Assembly: GCF_900102465.1 (NCBI RefSeq)
Contig: NZ_FNBW01000004.1
Coordinates: 1 to 64,000, forward strand
Length of the DNA: 64,000 bases
Source: Thalassobaculum litoreum DSM 18839
Lineage (GTDB): Bacteria > Pseudomonadota > Alphaproteobacteria > Thalassobaculales > Thalassobaculaceae
Direction: 5' to 3'
A program made the translations under genes and the position numbers. Below the pieces are notes generated by a model that saw only the letters and a program-made list of their open reading frames with translations, made no database searches and was not told the origin of the DNA. Shown one piece after another: positions 1-7,466 of this stretch (the first letter of the stretch is position 1; each line of letters starts with the position of its first letter).

Positions 1-320
1 TGGTGGTCAGCGACAACGGAACGGAGCTCACCTCGAACGCCATTCTGGCTTGGCAGGAGGAGCGGGGCGTCGAGTGGCATTACATCGCGCCCGGCAAGCC
101 GATGCAGAACGGCCTGGTCGAGAGCTTCAACGGACGGCTCCGCGACGAGTGCCTGAACGAGCACCTGTTCACCAGCCTGCGCCATGCCCGCCAGTTGATC
201 GGTGCTTGGCGTGACGACTACAACCACCACCGCCCCCACACGAGCCTCGGTGGGCTCACACCGTGGGAATACCGCAACCGGTCAACACAGGACCAGAACC
301 GGAACAGAACTAACTTCTGA
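1..320 (+). pseudogene. IS3-family transposase OrfB, C-terminal fragment (cut by window edge)
   Basis: The reading frame is open from the first bases of the window to a TGA at 318-320 and encodes the C-terminal half of an IS3-family integrase-type transposase. Recognisable are the DNGTE segment (second catalytic Asp region of the DDE core), the [19 protein letters not shown] segment with the catalytic Glu, and the terminal [12 protein letters not shown] signature. This style resembles the IS407/IS3 subgroups. The 5' half lies outside the window, so it may be intact upstream. It is not the missing half of the second IS3 element at 4.7-5.4 kb, whose OrfB belongs to a differently spelled subgroup (inference from motif style). 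Confidence 0.85.
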
Positions 321-342
321 ACGCGGACATCACGGGGAGCAC

Positions 343-516
343 GTCATGATCCATCTCCGCGTTCAGCGCCCGTTCGGTCAGCGCCTTCTTCAGGGACTCA
401 AGCAAGCCTCCGGGTTCAAACGCGGCGCTCGCTGCACCGCCAGCCAAAAGCTGGTCGAGAAGATCATTCGGGATTACAGGCTTTTTGCGTCGGGAAATGT
501 TACTGTATTTCATCAT
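343..516 (-). pseudogene. IS256 (Mutator-type) transposase, N-terminal remnant
   Basis: The minus-strand frame starting at 516 gives about 58 residues containing RRKKPVIPNDLLDQLLAG and LKKALTERALNAEMDH, the conserved beginning of IS256-family transposases (normally about 400 residues). The match stops right after MDHD, where the end of the neighbouring IS3 element begins, so the rest of the gene was lost through that insertion or a deletion. No catalytic residues remain. The remnant sits 23 bp upstream of the OLD-nuclease gene and points away from it. Confidence 0.75.
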
Positions 517-539
517 TTAGATATCAGGCGGACTGTTTT

Positions 540-2453
540 ATGCAAATCAAACGAGTTAAAATTTCAAATTTTCGCTCGATCCGTCATGCGGAGATCGAAC
601 TCAATAAGACAACTGTTCTAATTGGCCCCAACAATGCAGGAAAGACTGCAATATTGGAGGCGATAAGGATTGCCCTTACACGACGTTGGGGGCAGCGTGG
701 AACGGGGTTTACAGAATATGACGTACATCTCTCCGGGACGCGAACTGACCCAAGGGTTGGCGACCCAGTGGTCATCGAGATCGAGATGCATGAAGGGGCC
801 GCTGCTGAATGGCCGGAAGAAGTTACCGAGACTCTTGCCGATATCATTCAGCTCGACCCAATGTCTGGGCAGTCTTCGATAATCATGCGCGTTAGTTGTG
901 CATGGGATGAAGGCGAAGAAAGCTATGTTCCCAAATGGGAGTTCCTCAATCTAGACCGAAATCCACTCACTGGAAGCGGAGCAAGATCTACTAATTTTCA
1001 AGAATTCTTCTCGTTCCTTCCTGTTTTTTATTTAGATGCAATCCGCGATGCTGGAGATGAGTTTTCTGCTCGGAGCCAGTTTTGGGGCCGGTTGCTTCGG
1101 ACGGTTCAGATCCCAGATGCTCTGGAGCAGAAATCGGTTCGGATTTTCAACTTGTTGAATGCGAAGTTGCTGGCGGCAGATCCACTTCTCGGAAATTTGG
1201 CCACCTCTTTGTCCGACATCAGTCAGGTCGCGACTACTGGGTCTCCAGGGCAGGCGAATTTGCGCGTACTTCCTCTCAACACTTGGGACCTGCTGTCCAA
1301 GGCTGAGGTCATCTATCAGACAGATGGCGCTAAGCCGTGGCTCCCACTTGTGCGTCATGGACAGGGGGTGCAGAGCCTGTCTGTGATGTTCCTGTTCCGA
1401 TCGTTCGTCGATTTATTGTTAGGAGAATTGTACCGCCCGGATAGCACTGCTGTTCTCGCTCTTGAAGAGCCTGAAACCCACCTTCACCCCCAGGCAGCTC
1501 GCAGTCTGTTTCGGCATGTCCAGGAGCTAGAGGGGCAGAAGATTGTCTCGACGCATTCGCCCTATTTTCTCCAACACATTCCATTCCGCGACTTGCGTGT
1601 GGTGCGCGCTAGCGCGGACGGTACGGAAATTAGATCGCTGCCACGCGAGTACCGATGTAGAGTGCCGCATCTTCCCAGCATTGACCCCATAATCGCCAAA
1701 GCTCCTCGCTTGCTAGAGTATGATAGAGGTTCCTCCGAGCTCGTGATAAAGGGCGAAATGCCGGATCCATGTTTTAGGGATTTATTGCTAGCTTACCATG
1801 GTCAACCTGAGACAGATGATTTTCATGCTAGACTTCGCGCGTCGAAAAACGCGTCGCTTGAATTTATTCCGGACACAGAATTAGCCAAGCTTGAAACTTT
1901 CGCACGGCGTATACGCGGCGAGATTTTTTTTGCCAATAAATGGATATTGGTCGAAGGGCAATCAGAATACCATATTCTTCACGGAATGGCGAAGTCTATT
2001 GGATATGATCTGGATGAAAATGGTATTGCTGTGATTGATTTTCAAAATAATGGAAACCCAGAATGCTTTGCAGCTCTAGGAAGAGCGCTTGGTTATTCTT
2101 GGACGATGTTGGTTGATGGTGATCCGCAGGGGACAAAATTTCTCAGTTCTGTCGCTAGCCGAAATTTTGATAGCACTTGCATGGCAGAGAGAACTAGACA
2201 GCTTTCAGCTGGAGCGTTGGAGAACCAATTAGTGGCAGATGGGCTTCAGCCTGAGTTAAAGGCCATCCTTGTCGGCCAAAGTGTTTCTGGTGCTGGCACC
2301 ATGAACGATACGGACCTCATTGCCGCATTGAAGGATGACAAGTGTAGCTATGCTGCTGAGCTTGGCGCGCAATGCGCTGCAGACAATGCGCTCACTAAAC
2401 GTATGCCGAGCCAGCTTCGTGATGTAATAACCGTTTTGAAGGCCCTACCATGA
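540..2453 (+). CDS. gajA: OLD-family ATPase/TOPRIM nuclease, GajA-like (Gabija defence)
   Basis: Predicted overcoming-lysogenization-defect (class 2 OLD) protein of 637 residues. An N-terminal ABC-type ATPase has Walker A GPNNAGKT (29-36), Walker B with LALEEPETHLHP (about 306-317) and an STHSPYF H-loop (about 336-342). A C-terminal TOPRIM domain shows VEGQSE (Glu472) and LVDGDPQG (Asp526, Asp528), the metal-binding nuclease residues. In known Gabija systems GajA is a nicking endonuclease inhibited by nucleotides and activated when phage deplete them. The next gene is a UvrD-type helicase overlapping by 4 bp (ATGA), the Gabija arrangement. The protein is somewhat longer than the B. cereus GajA of about 580 residues. 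The gene is clearly AT-richer than the host genes and lies between IS remnants, which suggests horizontal acquisition. A stand-alone class 2 OLD is the alternative. Confidence 0.8.
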   Translation: MQIKRVKISNFRSIRHAEIELNKTTVLIGPNNAGKTAILEAIRIALTRRWGQRGTGFTEYDVHLSGTRTDPRVGDPVVIEIEMHEGAAAEWPEEVTETLADIIQLDPMSGQSSIIMRVSCAWDEGEESYVPKWEFLNLDRNPLTGSGARSTNFQEFFSFLPVFYLDAIRDAGDEFSARSQFWGRLLRTVQIPDALEQKSVRIFNLLNAKLLAADPLLGNLATSLSDISQVATTGSPGQANLRVLPLNTWDLLSKAEVIYQTDGAKPWLPLVRHGQGVQSLSVMFLFRSFVDLLLGELYRPDSTAVLALEEPETHLHPQAARSLFRHVQELEGQKIVSTHSPYFLQHIPFRDLRVVRASADGTEIRSLPREYRCRVPHLPSIDPIIAKAPRLLEYDRGSSELVIKGEMPDPCFRDLLLAYHGQPETDDFHARLRASKNASLEFIPDTELAKLETFARRIRGEIFFANKWILVEGQSEYHILHGMAKSIGYDLDENGIAVIDFQNNGNPECFAALGRALGYSWTMLVDGDPQGTKFLSSVASRNFDSTCMAERTRQLSAGALENQLVADGLQPELKAILVGQSVSGAGTMNDTDLIAALKDDKCSYAAELGAQCAADNALTKRMPSQLRDVITVLKALP

Positions 2454-4357
2454 GCGAGCTTTCGAGTGCAATTTCTGAACTCACCGAGGCACAAACTGCT
2501 GCGGTGAATTGGGTCGATGGACCGCTGTTTGTCCTTGCAGGGCCTGGCTCTGGAAAAACTCGCGTTCTCACTACACGTGTTGCAAAATTACTCGCTAAAT
2601 CGCCAGAGAAGTCTTTTCGCGTCATGGCGTTGACGTTCACAAACAAGGCGGCCGACGAAATGGCCACCAGAATCGAAGCGTTCGTTCCCGAGCAGCAACA
2701 TCGTGCCAAAGTTGGGACTTTTCATTCTTTTTGCATGCAGATGCTGCAGCAGCATGGTTCGCACATTGGCATCAATCCAGATTTCGCGATTTATTCACTT
2801 CAATCTGATCGCGTTGATCTCCTTCGTGATGCGATCCGCGAAAGTGGTCTCAATAGCGATGACGACCGTTTCCTTAGTGCGATTGACAAGCTTAAGGCGC
2901 GATTAATTCAGCCTGAAGGTTCTGCGAAGCGTTTTCGAGACAGTGCCTCGGGCGAGCGTATTGAGCAGGTATTCCGCGCATATGAGGCGGCTCTTAGCCG
3001 TGCTAACGCGCTCGATTTCGGATCGCTAATCGCCCAGGCATATAGGCTTATTTCAACATATCCCGGCGTTGCGGTTCACTATCGACGTACCTATGCCTAT
3101 TGGATGTTTGACGAGTTTCAGGACACGACCGACGGCCAATATCGCCTGATTAAGGCGTTAGCTGGAGACAGCTTTCGCAATATCGTCGCCGTCGCTGATG
3201 ACGACCAGATCATATACCAATGGAACGGCGCTAGTTTTCAGCAAATTCAACGGTTTCGAGCCGACTTTCAGCCAACCGAAATTCAACTCCCCACCAACTA
3301 TCGTTGCCCGCCCAGCATCGTCGCGGCGGCCAATCAGTTGGTGGTTAACAATACGCAACGTACGATGTCGAAGAAGCCGCTCGAGGCTGGCAAGACCACA
3401 CTGTTATATCCGGATGGACAGCATATACGCTTGACGCGCTATTCTTCTGAGGAAGAGGAGACAATCGGTGTTGCAACCGAAATTTCGAAAATTGAAACGA
3501 GTCAGCTAGGCGAGGTTTCTGTCCTAGCACGAACGCGTGCACTGCTTGAACGGATGTTGAAAGGCTTAGCCGACGCAGATGTTCCAGCTGCGATCGCACA
3601 GCGTCGCGATAATTTTCGTTCGCCGCAGTTCTTATGGTTGTCTTCTGCTCTTCGCTTGGCCGCGCGACCTCTTGACCGAAGAGCGCTGGATGCGTTGACG
3701 GGGGCGTTTAACCGTTGGTTTGATACTGCAATTTTGTCTGATGATGTAGCCTCTGCCGCCGAAATTAGTTCCCGGTCGCTTCTCAGTGAATGGGCGGCAT
3801 CCGTTTCCTCGGTCGGTGGAGAGCGTGTCGAAGCTCTGGCATCCATCGCTATGAGATTGAGCAGTCATCCGTCCACGTTTCGCGACGCAATCACCAATTC
3901 TCTAGAGCAGTTTTTGCAGGAAAGTGCCGAAGACTCTTCGGATCTTGAAGAAGACCGAGCGGCCTGGACCGCTTTGGTACGCAGTATCGGGCAATCAATT
4001 GGTCGTGATGCTCAACTTGAGCAATTCCTTCAAGAGTTGGCGCTGCGATCGAAGGAGCCGCCCGTGGTCCCGAATACGGTTACTTTGATGACCATCCACT
4101 CCGCAAAAGGTAAAGAGTTCGATCACGTCTATGTAATAGGGCTTGCTGAAGACGTTCTGCCCAGTTTTCAAAGCGTTAAAGCCGGAGAGCAAAGTCCGGA
4201 AATGGAGGAAGAACGCCGAAACTGCTTCGTTGCCATTACAAGAGCGCGAGAAAGGCTCTGCCTCTCATATGCTGATCGATATCGCGGGTGGGCGAAAAAG
4301 CCTTCACGTTTCTTACAAGAAATGGGTCTGGATCTGCCGCATACGCCAGTGTCCTAA
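2450..4357 (+). CDS. gajB: UvrD/PcrA-like superfamily 1 helicase, GajB-like (Gabija defence)
   Basis: SF1A helicase of 635 residues with the expected motifs in order: Q-motif LTEAQTAAV (11-19), Walker A AGPGSGKT (30-37), motif Ia ALTFTNKAADEM, Walker B FDEFQDT (220-226), motif III VADDDQIIYQWNGA, motif IV LPTNYRCP, motif V TLMTIHSAKGKEFDHVYVIG and motif VI EERRNCFVAITRARERL. The ATG overlaps the stop of the OLD-nuclease gene, so the two are translationally coupled. In Gabija, GajB joins a GajA tetramer and is thought to respond to DNA ends. This protein is longer than the classical GajB (about 490 residues) and looks like a complete helicase, so it may be fully active. Codon use is AT-rich like its partner. 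Confidence 0.8.
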   Translation: MSELSSAISELTEAQTAAVNWVDGPLFVLAGPGSGKTRVLTTRVAKLLAKSPEKSFRVMALTFTNKAADEMATRIEAFVPEQQHRAKVGTFHSFCMQMLQQHGSHIGINPDFAIYSLQSDRVDLLRDAIRESGLNSDDDRFLSAIDKLKARLIQPEGSAKRFRDSASGERIEQVFRAYEAALSRANALDFGSLIAQAYRLISTYPGVAVHYRRTYAYWMFDEFQDTTDGQYRLIKALAGDSFRNIVAVADDDQIIYQWNGASFQQIQRFRADFQPTEIQLPTNYRCPPSIVAAANQLVVNNTQRTMSKKPLEAGKTTLLYPDGQHIRLTRYSSEEEETIGVATEISKIETSQLGEVSVLARTRALLERMLKGLADADVPAAIAQRRDNFRSPQFLWLSSALRLAARPLDRRALDALTGAFNRWFDTAILSDDVASAAEISSRSLLSEWAASVSSVGGERVEALASIAMRLSSHPSTFRDAITNSLEQFLQESAEDSSDLEEDRAAWTALVRSIGQSIGRDAQLEQFLQELALRSKEPPVVPNTVTLMTIHSAKGKEFDHVYVIGLAEDVLPSFQSVKAGEQSPEMEEERRNCFVAITRARERLCLSYADRYRGWAKKPSRFLQEMGLDLPHTPVS

Positions 4358-4746
4358 GTGGCGACCGCCAATCATTGGAAAATCGACGATCCATGCAACA
4401 GCGCCATGTTGGTTTGACGCCCAATCCAGCGCTTGCTCTTTCCCTCTAAAAACTGAAAATTCGTCTGGGTTGCGTGCCTTTTGTCACCCAAGGATAGTCA
4501 ATTCTGTTGAGCCACCGCTCGTCTAATTGGCAGGAGCATCTCCGATCGATCCCGCGCTTTGTCGGTTTTGGCGGTTAATTGCGATCCAATGCTCGCTACA
4601 CGGTGGGCCTTTTCAGGTCGTCAATTGCGGTGCGATCCCTTCAGAACTGATTGAGTCCGAGTTTTTTGGTCACAGGAAAGAGAGGTGGTCCCTGAAATCC
4701 GGACAGGTGGTTAAGCTGTTCCCGTCGATGATAAGGACGGGATTCG
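4358..4746. other. Gene-free debris between the defence pair and an IS3 element
   Basis: No intact gene is visible. The stretch keeps the AT-richer composition of the defence genes up to about 4600 and contains one recognisable protein fragment, the sigma-54 activator piece at 4599-4683. From about 4685 the sequence is the left end of the IS3 element that precedes its OrfA. No convincing terminator was seen behind the helicase gene. Confidence 0.6.
4599..4683 (+). pseudogene. Fragment of a sigma-54-dependent activator AAA+ domain
   Basis: About 28 codons read [20 protein letters not shown] followed by FFGHRK, which is the conserved stretch between Walker A and the GAFTGA loop of NtrC-family activators (usual form [25 protein letters not shown]). 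Nothing upstream in the same frame resembles the rest of the domain, and the match ends exactly where IS3-type sequence starts, just before the GAFTGA loop. It is therefore a non-functional scrap left by insertion and deletion events. Confidence 0.65.
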
Positions 4747-5374
4747 ATGAGCAAGATCACACGCAGGCGCTACGCGGCTGAGTTCAAGGCGAAGGTGGCC
4801 CTGGATGCGATCCGGGGCGAGTTGACGGTGGCTGAGTTGTCGGCGAAGCACGGCATCCACCAGACGATGATCGCGGCCTGGAAGAAGCAGGCGATCGAGG
4901 GCATGGCTGGGACGTTCTCGAGCAAGGCCGAGGCTGCGCAGGCAACGAGAGAGGCGGAGCCGACGAAGCTGCACGCCAAGATCGGCCAACTGGTGATCGA
5001 GAAGGATTTTTTATCGAAGGCCTTCGGTCGATGAGCGTCGACCGGAGGCGCCTGATGATCTACCCGGCGCATCCGCATTTGTCGATCGTACGACAATGCG
5101 GGTTGGTCTCGATCAGCCGATCGGAGTTCTACTACGAGCCGACCGGCGAGACGCCACTGAAACTGGCGCTGATGCGACTGATCGACGAGCAGCTCCTGGA
5201 GGCGGCCTTCTATGGTGCCCGCCAGATGGCGCGGCACTTGTGTCGCCGTGGCTATGTCGTCGGCCGCAAGCGCGTTCGGCGCCTGATGGCGAAGATGTGC
5301 CTGACGGCAATCTACCAGAAGCCGAGGACGAGCGAGGCGGAGCCGGCGCATCGAACCTACAAGTACCTGCTCCA
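4685..5374 (+). mobile_element. IS3-family element, right part missing
   Basis: The stretch holds an intact OrfA and the first third of an OrfB in the typical overlapping arrangement. The left end is placed where the sigma-54 activator fragment stops; the exact terminal repeat could not be confirmed because the right end is lost. On the right the element is cut exactly at the terminal repeat of a 129-bp inverted-repeat element (5375). It can no longer transpose by itself because the DDE domain is missing. Confidence 0.6.
4747..5034 (+). CDS. IS3-family transposase OrfA
   Basis: The 95-residue protein has the N-terminal helix-turn-helix of IS3 OrfA proteins ([19 protein letters not shown], then [20 protein letters not shown]) and a short C-terminal helical or leucine-zipper part ([18 protein letters not shown]). 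OrfA binds the terminal repeats and normally joins OrfB by programmed frameshifting. Its stop overlaps the OrfB start (ATGA at 5031-5034). The gene is intact but its partner is not. Confidence 0.85.
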   Translation: MSKITRRRYAAEFKAKVALDAIRGELTVAELSAKHGIHQTMIAAWKKQAIEGMAGTFSSKAEAAQATREAEPTKLHAKIGQLVIEKDFLSKAFGR

Positions 5375-5405
5375 GCACTGTCATATCAACGAGATATCCG
5401 GGTAA
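5031..5405 (+). pseudogene. IS3-family transposase OrfB, truncated before the DDE domain
   Basis: The frame keeps the N-terminal HTH_21-like part of OrfB (HPHLSIVRQCGLVSISRSEF, then FYGARQMARHLCRRGY and VGRKRVRRLMAKM). In intact homologues the KPRTSEAEPAHRTYKYLL segment is followed by the integrase core; here the frame enters unrelated sequence at about 5375 and ends at a TAA at 5403-5405. The catalytic DDE residues are absent, so it is inactive. The break coincides with the terminal repeat of the neighbouring small element. Confidence 0.8.
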
Positions 5406-5503
5406 AACTCAGTCTCACAGAAAACGTCCTTTGCGAAATTTCAATGATTTATCGTTACTTAATTTCGCAAAGGTGATCCGCATTTCCGTTGATGTGACAG
5501 TGC
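5375..5503. mobile_element. 129-bp MITE-like element or fused IS ends with terminal inverted repeats
   Basis: Positions 5375-5391 and 5487-5503 are inverted copies (16 of 17 bases; GCACTGTCATATCAACG against GCACTGTCACATCAACG). Inside lies a perfect 13-bp inverted repeat, CCTTTGCGAAATT at 5428-5440 with its complement at 5461-5473. No coding capacity is seen. It cuts the IS3 OrfB. No flanking target duplication is obvious, so it may be a recombination product of two IS ends rather than a clean insertion. The GCACTGT start recalls IS6-type ends, but that is a weak resemblance. Confidence 0.55.
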
Positions 5504-5827
5504 TCTCGCAGCACCCTTCGGACCTTGTGCGGCAAAGCGTTCGTTCAATGGAGTGCTCCCTGCGAAGTGGCCCACCCATTGGATTAGTTTTGGCCTAAAT
5601 TCGAGGCTGACTAAAAGGTGGCAGGGCAGGCGGGTGAATTGGTTTTGAAATGAGTTCGGTAAAGGTGGTATCGAGCCCCCGCAACCAAGAAATGCCCGCT
5701 AGTCCAACCGGATAGCGGGCTTTTTGTTGTCCTGACGCCAGCCCACACAAACCTGTCGCTGTTCAGAAAGCCGCTGGTCACTGTCTTTGCGGTTTCCGGC
5801 AGGTGCGGTCCTCCCGGTGGCGCCCCC
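5504..5827. other. Intergenic junction between island and core chromosome
   Basis: No gene is visible. Composition moves from the AT-richer island to the GC-rich core at about 5730. The stretch contains a clear intrinsic terminator (5694-5725), preceded by a segment ending in CCGCAACCA that recalls a tRNA 3' end but has no foldable tRNA body upstream. It may mark an old integration junction. Confidence 0.5.
5694..5725 (+). terminator. Rho-independent terminator
   Basis: A perfect 8-bp stem, GCCCGCTA (5694-5701) with TAGCGGGC (5713-5720), has an 11-nt loop and is followed by five T residues on the plus strand. No plus-strand gene is visible directly upstream; the 3' end of a lost gene or RNA is possible. 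Confidence 0.7.
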
Positions 5828-7432
5828 CTATGCCGGCACTGCGGACCCGTCTCGTCTCGGATCCGCCGCGCCGACCATCGCACCGGTCTCCGGCGTGAAG
5901 GACACCGCCTGCATGCCGCCGCAGTTCATGGTCAGCGGGGCCGCCATCTCGACCGCATGGCCGCGCTTCTTCAGTTCCGCCACCGTCGCTTCCGGCACCC
6001 GGCTCTCCAGCTCGACCCGGGCACCGTCCCACAGCCGCGCCCGCGGCGCCTCGATGGCCGCCTGCAGGTCGAGGCCGTAGTCGAGGTAATGCACATAGGC
6101 CTGGGTCTGGGTCTGCATGATGCCGTAGCTGCCCGGGGTGCCGAGCGCCAGCACGCCGGTGCCGTCGACCGTGCCGATGCTAGGCGCCACCACCGAGGCC
6201 CAGGCCTTGCCCGGCGCCAGGTAGTTCGGCGAGTCCGGCTCCAGGTCGCCCCAGTTCAGGTAGTTGGACATGCACACGCCGGTGCCCGGGATCACCACGC
6301 CGGAGCCGAAGATGCCGCCCAGGGTCTGGGTGATGCAGATCAGGTTGCCCTCGGCATCGGCGGCGGAGAACGAGGTGGTGTGCTGCCTGGTCCAGTCGGT
6401 CTCGCTCATCGGGCCCGCACCCCACTGCTCGGTGCGGCCGATCACCGGCTTGCCGTCGGTCAGACGGGTGCGCAGCCGGTCCATGACGGCCGGCTCGAAC
6501 AGGGCCTCGACCTCGGCGCGCGGCCGCTTGTTGTAGGTCAGGCGCATCTCCGAGGCGATGCGGATCGAGCGGAACACGGTGTCCAGATGGTCCGGGCCCA
6601 GATGGTCCATCGCGCCGATATCGGTCTCCGACAGCATCGCCAGAGACAGCAGCATCTGGAAGGATTCAGCAGGCGGCGGCACGGTGTGGATCGTCATGCC
6701 GCGATAATCGACCTGCATCGGCTCCATGAACTGCGGAACGACCCGCTCCAGATCCTCCAGGGAGATCACGCCGCCGATGGACTGCAGGTGCTCGGTCATC
6801 GTCCTGCCGAGCGGCCCGCCATAAAGATAGCCGGCCCCCTCCGACCCGATCGCCTCCAGGGTGTCGGCCAGCAGCGGCTGGCGCAGCACCTGCCCGGCGG
6901 CCTTCTTGCCGAGCGGATCGAGATAGGTCTCGCGCCAGAGGTCCGGGTAGTTGCGGTCTAGGCAGAAATCCATCAGCCGGGCATAGAAGGCGGAGGCCGG
7001 CACGCCGACCCGGGCGAGGCGGACGGCCTCCTTGAACAGCTCGCCCAGCGGCCGGGTGCCGTAGGTCTTGTTGATCGTGTTCCAGCCGGCGAGGTTGCCC
7101 GGCACGCCCGGGGCCTTCGGCCCGGCGGCGATCTCGTCCTTGGTCGTGGAACTCGGGTCGAACTTGAGCGGCACCGGCGGCGTGAAGTCGAGCGAGCGGA
7201 CCCGCTTCTCCTTGGCGATGTACATGGTGGCGAGTCCGTTGCCGGCGAGGCCCGACATGAAGGGCTCGCAGACGTTCAGTGCCGCCGCGGTGGCGACGAT
7301 GGCATCGAACGCGTTGCCGCCCTCGCGCAGCACCTGGGCGCCGGCCGCCGCCGCCGAGGGGTGGGCCGCGGCCACCATGCCGCTTACCCCGCGAACCGGG
7401 GAGCGCCCCGCGATATAGGTCACGTCTGCCAT
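5828..7432 (-). CDS. Gamma-glutamyltransferase-family Ntn-hydrolase, probably not a true GGT
   Basis: The 534-residue protein has the GGT fold features: REGGNAFDAIVA near the N-terminus, PGVPGNLAGW, the processing site HTTSFSAADAEGN (nucleophile Thr352, giving chains of about 351 and 183 residues), GTGVCMSNYLNWG and GTPGSYGIMQTQTQ. GGT enzymes cleave themselves and then use the new N-terminal Thr to hydrolyse or transfer gamma-glutamyl groups. Here the Arg that binds the glutamyl carboxylate in E. coli GGT (FREMAP) is replaced: the segment reads DFTPPVP with Thr84. A signal peptide is not evident, so it may be cytoplasmic. It is the last gene of an importer operon, 34 bp after a DMFase-like gene, which suggests amide or acyl-amine hydrolysis. 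Confidence 0.8.
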   Translation of the reverse strand: MADVTYIAGRSPVRGVSGMVAAAHPSAAAAGAQVLREGGNAFDAIVATAAALNVCEPFMSGLAGNGLATMYIAKEKRVRSLDFTPPVPLKFDPSSTTKDEIAAGPKAPGVPGNLAGWNTINKTYGTRPLGELFKEAVRLARVGVPASAFYARLMDFCLDRNYPDLWRETYLDPLGKKAAGQVLRQPLLADTLEAIGSEGAGYLYGGPLGRTMTEHLQSIGGVISLEDLERVVPQFMEPMQVDYRGMTIHTVPPPAESFQMLLSLAMLSETDIGAMDHLGPDHLDTVFRSIRIASEMRLTYNKRPRAEVEALFEPAVMDRLRTRLTDGKPVIGRTEQWGAGPMSETDWTRQHTTSFSAADAEGNLICITQTLGGIFGSGVVIPGTGVCMSNYLNWGDLEPDSPNYLAPGKAWASVVAPSIGTVDGTGVLALGTPGSYGIMQTQTQAYVHYLDYGLDLQAAIEAPRARLWDGARVELESRVPEATVAELKKRGHAVEMAAPLTMNCGGMQAVSFTPETGAMVGAADPRRDGSAVPA

Positions 7433-7466
7433 GTCGGTTTTTCCGTCTTTTTCTGTGCCGGGAGGG

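Noticed and set aside
1-5405. The IS3 pieces at 1-320 and 4747-5405 as two halves of one element split by the defence genes
   Set aside because: The OrfB tail and the later OrfA/OrfB start look like different IS3 subgroups, so they are more likely separate insertions.
5613-5687. Possible tRNA or tmRNA 3' end ending in CCGCAACCA
   Set aside because: The preceding 75 bases do not form acceptor, D or anticodon arms, and the T-arm has a mismatch and a wrong loop (TATCGAG). Kept only as a low-interest observation.
5957-6961. Long plus-strand open frames opposite the GGT-like, DMFase-like and transporter genes
   Set aside because: They are antisense shadows typical of GC-rich DNA, with Arg/Gly/Ala/His-rich translations and no domain.
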